From Beroe ovata (Eukaryota > Ctenophora > Nuda > Beroida > Beroidae), in the NCBI GenBank assembly GCA_946803715.1, contig CAMPET010000194.1:44367-65307 (forward strand): a stretch of 20,941 nucleotides of DNA. Direction: 5' to 3'. This document shows, in pieces, positions 9,301 to 17,000 of the stretch. Both the position numbers and the translations under genes were made by a program. The notes below the pieces were generated by a model that did not search any database, was not told the DNA's origin, and saw only the letters and a program-made list of their open reading frames with translations. Position 1 is the stretch's first letter, and every line of letters begins with the position of its first letter.

Positions 9301-12114
9301 CAGCCCAGCAACTCAAACATTACACCCAGACCTCCTCTCATCCTGGGCTACACAGGTAAACAACACACAGATATTCACACGGACATCAACGGATAATAAC
9401 ACGGGTAGTAGACAACACAGATGTAAACACGGATATTCACTCGGGTAGTAGTCATCAGACAACACAGATATAAACACGGATAACAAACAACATGTTGAGG
9501 AGTAGAACTTCAATTTTCGTCATTTTCCCGATTAGAGGGCTCCGAAATTCCATCTGATTCGGATTCTGCGGACAAAATTAGGACAGTTACACACAGTCTT
9601 ATGTACCAGTAGTCCAATTGATTTTTGACCCTTCCAAACCTGGATGTTTTCCATATCAGTGTGGTTTTCGGTATCAGTGTGGTATGAGCTTGTAGTGTGA
9701 GAGTTGGAGAAATGATTTGACGGAAAATCAGCTTTCTAGGTCTTCAATAGAGACTCTCAAAAACGGAGTAGAAAAGTGTGGGATCATTCACTTCACTCTC
9801 AACCGATACTGACATCAGAAATTCGAGGAAAGTTTTTTGTTCCATTTTTATGCAAATAACGTGGATTCCTATGTATTTTTGGACGCTGAATCGATTATCG
9901 ATCGAATTTTGGCCTTATCTCGCTTCCCTAAGGCGGAATTCGTGATCGTAACCTATTTTGGTGGCTGTCTAGATTTTGGGATTGAACTTCGATTTAAGGC
10001 ATTTTCCCGATGAGATAGCGCCAAGATTCCGTCAGATTCGGATTCTGTGGTCAAAATTAAGCCAGACACACCTATTTTTATGTACCAGCTGGCCAATTGA
10101 TTTTTCTACACGTTGGGGTTGTGTTTTCGGGATTCCTCCATTCGCATATGCAATTTTCTACCAAATTTTGACAAAAATACCATATATTCCTATGTAATTT
10201 CGGACACTGAATCGATTCCCGATAAATTTTATGGCTAATCTCACTCCCTTGAGGCATCATCACCAGCGAGAAAGATCTCAGCAAATAATTCTCCCCTCTG
10301 CAGTGCAAGTTTGCCCGGTATTCTGTGCCTCGATCTGCTGCCCAACAGCAAGAGAACTGTTACTGGAGGCAGTGATCGGAACATTGTCGTGTTTGACAAG
10401 GAGGCCGAGAAGATCGTGTCTACTCTCAAGGGTGAGCACAGTTTTATTCTAGTCGTTTCTTCTCTTTCACATTTCCATACCTTATCTATCTACCAACATA
10501 TTTTACATACTCTATAAACTTTGACTTCTCGTCATCTCAGTCCCTCACAACCATCACCTCTCCTCCCCCCCAGGTCACACCAAGAAGGTGACGAGTGTGG
10601 TGGCACACCCGAACGAGCAGACCATCATGTCCGCATCTCCCGACACCCATGTCAGGATCTGGGATATAGAGAGTGAATCGTGTCGTCACACTCTCCGTAT
10701 TCACGATGGCCCGGTTACCGGACTGTCGCTCCACCCCACGGGCGACTACGTGCTGTCGTGCTCTGCTGACCAGCATTGGGCTTTCTCTGATATCACTACC
10801 GGTGAGTATGGGAGAGCGGGGGAAACTTTGAATAGGGAGTGGAGAGGGGGAGTGACTAGGGCAACTGTGTCATTTTTTTGGGTCGATAAGGGGTAATGGC
10901 GGCCACTATCTCGGGAACTGATCATCGGATTGACGTGAAGTCATGGTTGTCCGAGTTTCTAATGGTCGTTGAGCTATGGTAGAAGTTTCAAGTCAATCGG
11001 TCGATCCGTTTGGGAGCTATCCTCAAATGCTCACTCAAACCGACATGTTTTCAGTTGATAAAGGGGTTATGGCGGCCATTAACTCAGGAACTGATCATCG
11101 GATTGACGTNCCGATCATCGGATTGACGTAAAATTTTGCTCGTCCGAGTTTCTCATGGTCCTTGAGCTATGGTAGAAGTTTCAAGTCATTCGGTCTATCC
11201 GTTAGAGAGCTATCCTCAAATGCTCACTTAAACTGACATGTTTTGCTTAGGGAGGGCAAAGGAGGAACTGGGGAGTATTATAGGGAGTAGATTGAGAATC
11301 TGAATCTCCTTCCTCCAGGAAAGTTGCTGTGCAAGGTTGCCGATCAGTCTGTTTCGCACAGTCTGACTTGCTGTCAATTCCATCCTGATGGTCTGATCTT
11401 TGGAACCGGTACATCGGACAGTCTGGTCAAGATCTGGGACTTCAAGGAACAGAAGTCTGCTGCTAACTTTCCCGGACACAGTGGTCCTATCTCTGCTATT
11501 GCGTTCTCGGAGAATGGATATTACCTCGCTACAAGGTGAGTGCAAGATACTTCTATCTGAGAATCTTCTCCTGTTTTATGTGCGAAAACCTCGATGGTCT
11601 CACACCATCGAGTCTTTTTTTTGCGTTATTTTGAACTCGGTGGATGACTCACTTCCACTTGAAACTTTGTATCATGAACCCCCCTGAACAATTCGCCTCA
11701 CCCCATCTTCCTAAGTGCTGATGACGAGGTTGTTAAGCTGTGGGATTTGAGGAAGCTGAAGAACTTCAAGACCATCTCGCTGGAGGACAAGTATACTGTC
11801 CGCGGACTAACGTTTGACAACAGTGGTCACTACCTGGCAGTGGCTGGTCCTGATGTCAGGGTTTACCAGATCAGGTAATGTGGGAGAGAGTGCGTTGTCA
11901 TGGTAACTCAACTATCTCGTTAATGACACGTCCGCTGAGGTAGTGATGTTCCCAACACTAACCATACCATCCCTTTCCCAGCAAACAATGTGACCTGGTT
12001 GTCACCTGGGACTCCCACACACAAGATGCAACTGATGTCCGATTCGGTCCCAATGCCAACTACGTTGCAAGCGTCTCCAATGACCGTACCATGAAGTTCT
12101 ACATGGCCAGCTAG
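6369..12114 (+). CDS. PRPF19: pre-mRNA-processing factor 19 (U-box E3 ligase, NTC/PRP19 complex core), 10 exons
   Basis: Exons 6369-6521, 6630-6713, 6874-7005, 7220-7385, 7860-8013, 10304-10431, 10574-10801, 11319-11535, 11716-11874 and 11982-12114 join without a break to 517 residues (human 504). The N terminus ([14 protein letters not shown], about 1-70) is the U-box that recruits E2 enzymes. Exon 3 ([31 protein letters not shown]) is the tetramerising coiled coil. Exons 4-5 (124-230) are the Ala/Thr/Pro linker and the KKRGKEMPE segment. Exons 6-10 are the WD40 propeller with [17 protein letters not shown]-type and [11 protein letters not shown] blades. The protein is the scaffold of the Prp19 complex that stabilises the activated spliceosome and also acts in DNA repair. 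Exons 4 and 5 recur at 8646-8811 and 9202-9355 (separate entry). Most introns carry tandem repeats or X-box-like palindromes. Splice sites were chosen by frame and alignment with human PRPF19. Confidence 0.95.
6551..6603. repeat. three X-box-like motifs in PRPF19 intron 1
   Basis: GTTGCTATGGATAC (6551) is followed by two identical GTTTCTATGGTAAC copies (6573 and 6590) in a 17-bp tandem duplication. These are one-sided matches to the palindrome: the right half site GGTAAC is kept and the left half varies. Confidence 0.6.
6725..6858. repeat. 24-bp tandem array of a 14-bp palindrome in PRPF19 intron 2
   Basis: Six units at exact 24-bp steps (6725, 6749, 6773, 6797, 6821, 6845) each begin with a palindrome, GTTGTCATGACAAC in five and GTTGCTATAACAAC in one. 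Each is followed by a 10-bp spacer such as AATACGCTAG or TGTACGCCAG. The array fills nearly the whole intron and ends 15 bp before the exon 3 acceptor. Because 24 is a multiple of three and the core is palindromic, both strands stay open and read repeated CHDN peptides. The real acceptor lies downstream and exon 3 matches PRPF19 from its first codon, so the array is intronic. Confidence 0.9.
7382..7559. repeat. tandem copies of the exon 4 end and donor site in PRPF19 intron 4
   Basis: The exon 4 border, CCCCATTG followed by GTTAGT, is echoed five more times downstream. ATTGG occurs at 7382, 7414, 7446, 7485, 7520 and 7555, followed by GTTAGT, GTAAGT, GTTAGT, GTCAGT, GTCAGT and GCTAGT-like hexamers. 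The second copy is a better donor (GTAAGT) than the one needed for the frame. Using any downstream donor would read GGT-TAG and terminate. Each unit also carries a reverse-strand CCAAT box. Confidence 0.8.
7625..7859. repeat. tandem copies of the exon 5 acceptor region in PRPF19 intron 4
   Basis: The segment before exon 5, GTGTTTATCCCAG followed by GACTCTCCGTG, is repeated upstream in variable 35-70 bp units with TCTCCGTGTTGTTTACGCCCATG. Two earlier units keep the AG (ending at 7714 and 7752) and are competing 3' splice sites. Others read CCAATG and are dead. Using either decoy would add 145 or 107 nt and break the frame. Open frames through this region encode repeated Cys/Pro peptides that are not part of PRPF19. 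Confidence 0.75.
8107..8535. repeat. interspersed repeat, copy 1 (PRPF19, after exon 5A)
   Basis: About 430 bp, with landmarks CGTCATTTTCCCGATTAG, GATTCGGATTCTGCGGTCAAAATTA, ATGTACCAGTAGTCCAATTG and TTTTTGGACGCTGAATCGATT. It recurs at 9508-9935 with few differences and, more diverged, at about 9995-10255. It has no coding capacity and no terminal repeats that I can define, so its class is unknown. A further start of the same unit (TTTCCCGATGAGCTAGCC) is cut off by the N at 8613. Confidence 0.75.
8613..8613. other. single N at the junction of the PRPF19 duplication
   Basis: Left of the N the sequence has just begun another copy of the interspersed repeat. Right of it is the intron immediately upstream of exon 4B, where identity with copy A resumes 11 bp later (CACTCTGGATC). 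An N exactly here looks like a scaffold join. Confidence 0.8.
8646..9355 (+). other. PRPF19: second copy of PRPF19 exons 4 and 5 (4B 8646-8811, 5B 9202-9355)
   Basis: Both exons have the same lengths (166 and 154 nt) and phases as copy A, with intact acceptor and donor sites. Comparing copies, exon 4 has five substitutions and exon 5 has four, all synonymous, so the encoded 106-residue segment is identical. Splicing 5A to 4B would create AGG-TGA, an immediate stop, so only one pair can be used in a full-length mRNA. 4A-5A-6, 4B-5B-6 and 4A-5B-6 all keep frame. The flanking introns are also duplicated and differ mainly in tandem-repeat number. Either this is a mutually exclusive exon cassette or the two haplotypes of one locus assembled in series; the N at 8613 favours the latter. 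Confidence 0.85.
9114..9194. repeat. 13-bp minisatellite in intron 4B
   Basis: Five to six copies of ACACCCATGTGTT lie directly before the exon 5B acceptor. Copy A has a single ACGCCCATGTGTT-type unit at the matching place, so the array expanded in one copy only. Confidence 0.85.
9508..9935. repeat. interspersed repeat, copy 2 (PRPF19, after exon 5B)
   Basis: Near-identical to 8107-8535 and in the same position relative to exon 5. Beyond its end the two copies diverge abruptly (CTTCCCTAAGGCGG here, CGTCCCTGATGAG there). Confidence 0.75.
9995..10255. repeat. interspersed repeat, copy 3 (diverged)
   Basis: Keeps the block order of copies 1 and 2: CATTTTCCCGATGAG, GATTCGGATTCTGTGGTCAAAATTA, ATGTACCAG, CCAATTGATTTTT, TTCCTATGTAATTTCGGAC and CTGAATCGATT. 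It has many substitutions and lacks the middle part. It is an older member of the family, ending about 50 bp before exon 6. Confidence 0.65.
10882..11243. repeat. two tandem ~170-bp repeats in PRPF19 intron 7, with an N at 11110
   Basis: A unit with GGCGGCCA, GGAACTGATCATCGGATTGACGT, GAGCTATGGTAGAAGTTTCAAGTC and GAGCTATCCTCAAATGCTCACT occurs at about 10882-11053 and again at about 11055-11243. Inside the second, 17 bp (GATCATCGGATTGACGT) appear on both sides of the N, as if two contig ends overlapped but were not merged. No protein is encoded; the repeat family is unknown to me. Confidence 0.8.
11894..11907. promoter_or_regulatory. X-box-like palindrome in PRPF19 intron 9
   Basis: GTTGTCATGGTAAC, a hybrid of the intron 2 array core (left half GTTGTC) and the common form (right half GGTAAC). 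It lies 20 bp after the donor. Confidence 0.5.
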
Positions 12115-12508
12115 AAGCACCCTAGCAGTCCTGACCCAATTAGACCTTATTTGGTAGCATACCTTGTATAGTCACGGGGTTATGCTCGGGTCTTTTCCTT
12201 TATCTTTACCAATATTGATTATTATATTGATTTTAAAGAAGTAGTTACTCATTTTAAATTATTGCAGTCCGCTTCAAAACGCTGAAAACTTTCTCTGACA
12301 TTAATCCGATCCTCGAACAAAGTATCTGGCAATGAAATGCAATGTTTGAAGTACATTTTACCCTGATTCACTCATAACTTACTGCGTTATTCAACTTTCA
12401 AGAAACCAATCTCAATTGCTCTGAATTATGTAATATCCACGAGCACAAATTTGTCAATCCTCTCTCAACTCCTCACTGAATCCCCCTCTCTCTATGGTGT
12501 CTAGCGAG
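12115..12508. other. intergenic spacer between PRPF19 and VPS72
   Basis: About 390 AT-rich bp with no coding signal. Just before the VPS72 ATG a pyrimidine tract ends in TCTAG, which resembles a 3' splice site (5' UTR intron or trans-splice acceptor). No poly(A) hexamer of standard form was found. Confidence 0.45.
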
Positions 12509-13507
12509 ATGGCGGATCGGCCACGTCGTGCGATTGCCGGCGCCAACATGGCGAAGCTAATGACCCAGGAGCAAGAGGACGACGGAGATGACTTCTACAA
12601 AACTGCATACGGAGGATTTGAGGAGGATGAGACAGATGGGGACTACACCACCGAGCAGGAAGTGAGCGATCTGGTGGACACGGATTTCGATATGAGCGAG
12701 GAGACGGACGAGGTGCAGTCAGGGGGCGAGGGCGAGGGCGAGGAGAAGAGAAAGAGGAGAAAGTGGGAGGTGAAAGCCCCCGCCCCGCGTCCTAAAGTGA
12801 TCAAATCAGAGCCAGGTGAGAAGAAGGAGAGGAAGCCCCAGCCGGCGGTTGTGCTGCAAGTTTCCCGGAGAAATACAACGGCCGTGAAATCGGAGATGTC
12901 CAAGGTGAAGCGGGACCACGAGGCGAAGAGCCGCGCGAAGAGGAAACCCGTGAAGAGAGAGTGGAAAATACCCTCCCAGGAGGAAATCATGGAGGAGTGT
13001 CGGATGACAGAGGAGAGGAATGTGGAGTTGCTCCACGCGTTCCGTCTCCATGAGGAACAGCGGAAAAAGACACGTGCAACAAAGCGGCGCGCGACGATGG
13101 GCGCGTATGTGCGTTACCATAGCATCGCTGCGCCCATTGTGAAGTTGGGCGGGCTCAGCGCCAATTCACCGCAACATGGCGCTCAGCAGGGTACCGATCA
13201 CAAAGTTACTGCTCTCCGGTACTGCACACGGAACTTTGTAACTTTCTCCGATCCGCGGATTGTACCCCAATTTCTCCAGAAGTCGGCCCCCAAAGTGACA
13301 GTCCCTGAGAAGCTGTACTGTCCCGTCACCCGACTTCCTGCCAAATACATTGACCCGCTAACTGGGACCCCATATGCGTCGAGCAAAGCGTTCAAACTGA
13401 TCCGGGATAGTTTTGCCGCGTACGAGGAGGTGAGGCATGACCCGAATACGGGATCGGTGGATTCGGGAAGTAAGAGAGGGAGGAAGAAGATCAATGATAA
13501 CGATTGA
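12509..13507 (+). CDS. VPS72: VPS72/YL1, H2A.Z-handling subunit of SRCAP and TIP60/p400 complexes, intronless
   Basis: The product is 332 residues (human 364). The N terminus has DDFYKTAYGGFEEDETDGDY (about 27-46), matching DEFYQTTYGGF of human YL1, the H2A.Z-H2B binding region, followed by a long acidic stretch and a Lys/Arg-rich middle. The C terminus has the YL1_C domain (about 270-302: YCPVTRLPAKYIDP, TPYASSKAFKLIR), preceded by FVTFSDPRIVPQF. The protein is a nuclear H2A.Z chaperone for ATP-dependent histone exchange. I chose the ATG at 12509 because its context (GCGAG-ATG-G) is better than the in-frame ATG five codons upstream, and because the homologue also starts close to the basic PRRAIAG motif. 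The region between the two ATGs contains an acceptor-like TCTAG. The ATG lies in ATGGCGG, similar to YY1-type elements at housekeeping starts. Having no introns is unusual next to PRPF19 and UPF2. Confidence 0.95.
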   Translation: MADRPRRAIAGANMAKLMTQEQEDDGDDFYKTAYGGFEEDETDGDYTTEQEVSDLVDTDFDMSEETDEVQSGGEGEGEEKRKRRKWEVKAPAPRPKVIKSEPGEKKERKPQPAVVLQVSRRNTTAVKSEMSKVKRDHEAKSRAKRKPVKREWKIPSQEEIMEECRMTEERNVELLHAFRLHEEQRKKTRATKRRATMGAYVRYHSIAAPIVKLGGLSANSPQHGAQQGTDHKVTALRYCTRNFVTFSDPRIVPQFLQKSAPKVTVPEKLYCPVTRLPAKYIDPLTGTPYASSKAFKLIRDSFAAYEEVRHDPNTGSVDSGSKRGRKKINDND

Positions 13508-14084
13508 CAGGGGGACAGGACCCTTAGAGGAGTTTGAGTCGTCAGAGACTACTTTATCTTGACAGGAGTTGTTAGAGGGGACACTTCTTGATCTAGATTT
13601 CCGCGTTATCGTATGATTTGTTTTATTTGCAGAGAAGTTGCGCTTAAAACAATTTGTAAAAACATTCACTTCTCGTTTATATTCTGAACTCTTGCTGGAT
13701 TTCCCGAAGAAATGTGTATTTTCAAGCTGATTTTTTATACACGTTGTTTAAACTCGAAGCACAGATACCTAGTTCGTTTAATAGATTGGAAGATACCAAG
13801 CTTCCGCCTCTTTAATTATTGTAGATACCTGTTTCTTTTATTAGTTAAGTTATGATGCTATTTATCTATTGACGTGCGACTTCTTCATGTGTTGAAATTT
13901 TGAGGTTATTTTCATTAATTCAACCATCGAATGTTAATCGAGGTCATCGAGGAATGTTTGCTTTGAACAATCCCGCAGTTTAGATAAGAATGGCGTGAGT
14001 TCAAGGAAAGTTTCGATTCATCAGTCGGAACTTTAGCTCTCAACAAACAAAACACAGCAAGAAGCAAACAGTAGGCACAACAGA
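13508..14084. other. intergenic spacer between VPS72 and UPF2
   Basis: About 580 AT-rich bp with no gene. It holds two similar 24-bp segments (AGATACCTAGTTCG near 13764, AGATACCTGTTTC near 13823). The last 100 bp before the UPF2 ATG is A/C-rich and probably 5' UTR. Confidence 0.5.
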
Positions 14085-17000
14085 ATGGCAGATGAGTCAC
14101 AGAGTAAGTTTTTATCTTCTTCAATCCAGCAAATTCTCATCTCAAGGCTGTTGTTATGGTAACACGAGGTAACAGTCATGTGACTGTTGCCTCGGTAGCA
14201 GTAATATAACTGTTACCATGGTAACAGGTTGGGAGGGGGAAGAGGATGCCAAGGAGGGAGACGAATCGAAGGCTATAGAATTTGAGCGGACAGCCGAGGC
14301 TAAGAATGCAGAGAAGGTGAAGGAGAGACAGATGAACCTGGATGCTAAAGGTATAATCATGAAGCAGTTCCTTCTCTCTGATTTTAAACTCTCTGGTTTT
14401 TCAAACTTGCTACATCTTGGACTGTGGTATCTCAGCCACCTTTCGTTGCACGAAACATCCTTTTTTCCGATATTATCTCCCTTTCTTTGACCGCATCTCC
14501 TCTCTTCACTCAGCCCATCACCCTCCTGATTCCTTCTTCAAGAGACTGGACAGCTCCGTTAAGAAGAACAGTGTCTTCGTGAAGAAACTGAGCAGTCTGA
14601 CGGAGCAAAACCGTCCGAAACTGGTAGCGGACCTCAACTCACTCAACCTCACCAAGTACATAGAGGAGGTGGTCAGTGCTATATGCTCGGCAAAACTCAA
14701 GGTGTGTGTGTGTGTGTATGTGTATCTGTGTGTATGTGTGTGTGTGTATCTGCGTCGACTTTACCAATGACCATATAAGGAATAATCGCCCCTCTCTCCA
14801 CAGATGCAGGATGTGAACTGTGCTATACACCTGTGTTCCCTCCTACACAGACGATACAGTGATTTTTCACCTCTCCTTCTCAAAACACTGCAGAGTGCTC
14901 TCAGCAACATCAATAAGGAGGATAAGGTAAGCAACATATGATTCGTCTCCATAGCAACCGTGATGTTCTCCTAGCAACCCCCACATGTTGCTTAACAAGA
15001 ACCTGTGTTGCTAGGTATCCAGAGCACGGATAGAGTTGCGGTTGCTAGGCCAGGCTCTGGTGCTTGGTATAATCACAGAACAAAAGGAGGGATTCACACT
15101 ACTGCACACGGCTCTCAGCTCTATTGTGTCAAACGACAAGGTACTACTTGGGTGTGACTACCCCTGACTTCAGCTGATGTGACTTCAGCTGGGTTTTTCT
15201 GACAAATATATTCCTGTTTTCTTTCAATCCCGACGAAGCACTAAATACCCGAGTGTAAGCACTTCACTCCTCTCCCTTCGTAGGACAAGTTGGAGTTTCT
15301 CCCAGCTATTGTGTCATTTGTAAAGCACTGTGGAGAGGATATACTCGGTATTCAGTCGACCAAGAACAGGTCAGTTGCGCACGTGATTGTGTACAGCAAC
15401 TCTGTTGTTAAGGCAATTGTAGAGCAACTCGGATACGTTTCCATAGCAACCCTATACTTATCACCAGGCAGCTGATAGAACAGTACAAGATCAAGGTTCC
15501 CTCTATGAGAGTGCTCGCGAAGGACAAACAGCAGATATTTGCCGATATCATCAAGGATTACTGTTCAAGTGTTATTGTAACACTGGTGAAACTGCACAAC
15601 AAACTGATGAAATGTCTCAAACAGAACAAGAAGACATTATTCATGAAGGGTAGGTTGATGTACATTACATAAACATGCTCCTTTGCAAAGAGCTCAACCA
15701 CTTCCCTTTTTGCTCCTTCATACATATTCCCATATTAGGTGAAGTATCAGCGGAAAAGTTGGAGATATCAGAGAAGTTATCAGCACAGCACAGCAAGCTA
15801 CTGATGAACACGACCTCCCTAGCTGAGTTACTGGACATAAGTATACCTGATCTGCCCAGTTTACAGCAACTGGAGGATGAGGAGATGGATAACAGTGCGA
15901 ATAGTGCTGCTGCTTCTGATGTTAGTGTGTGATGTTAGTTTGTGCTGTTAGTGTGGATGTTAGTTTGTGATGTTAATTCTTGATGTAAGTTTGTAATGTT
16001 AGTGAATAGTGCTGCCGCTTCTGTTAGTTTTGGGAATAGCTCTTGTTTGTAAGAAGTTGTAGTATGTGTAATGTGGATAGTTGAAGTTGTTCGTTTATAA
16101 TTCTTGTGAAAGACGACGATATAGATCACAATCTATAGCTCACTGTTCTCTCCTCAGATCGGGGAGTCGAACCTGTGGGAGGACGAAGATCAGAAGACGT
16201 TTTATCGTGATATTCTGGACCTGACCGGAATTGTACCCCAGATTCTGTACAAACGTGAGTAGACGCCATCTTGAGTTCAAGATTTGCAAATTTCTAATGC
16301 GAAAAAATGAAACAGCCGTTGTTTCATTGTATCGCATTCAGAAATCTTGATCTCTCATAAGACTTCCACTAAGCATCCCAATACTCCAACTAACATCTTA
16401 TGCTCCAAGACAAATTCCTGTTCTAACATCATTGTAAAACACTCAGGGGATAAAGCTAAAGCAGATCAGAAGTCCAAGGAAGAGGAAGACTCGAAGAAGA
16501 AGAAAAAGGAAGGAGGAGAGAGTGAGAAGAAAGATGAAGAAGAGGCAATCACAGAAGAGAGTATTGATGAGGAGTTGAAGAAGCTGGGAGATGAAGAAGA
16601 TGATGACGACGGTATGTAAATCACAGACAGATACAGACACAAGCACAAACACAGAACTATGCCTAAATTCGTATTGGTTTTTGTCGTATCGAGTTCAGAT
16701 AACATGGTTTCTGATATTTCATAATTAAAAGTAGTGACATAGTTTCTATCCTATCAATTATTTCCTGATATTTACTGACACCACAAAACCACAGACGAGG
16801 AAGAGGAAGAAGTGGTGGTCACACAGACAACACAGAACACCAACACACGGGATGAGAATAGCGAGGCTGTGTCCACCATCACTATCAGCAACAAGGCCAT
16901 GATGGAGAGTTATATCAGTAAACTATCGACCATCAGTAATCGGGAATTCGTAAACGAGGTAATTGTTAGTAAGTTGTTATGTTTGTTGTTGTATGTTGTC

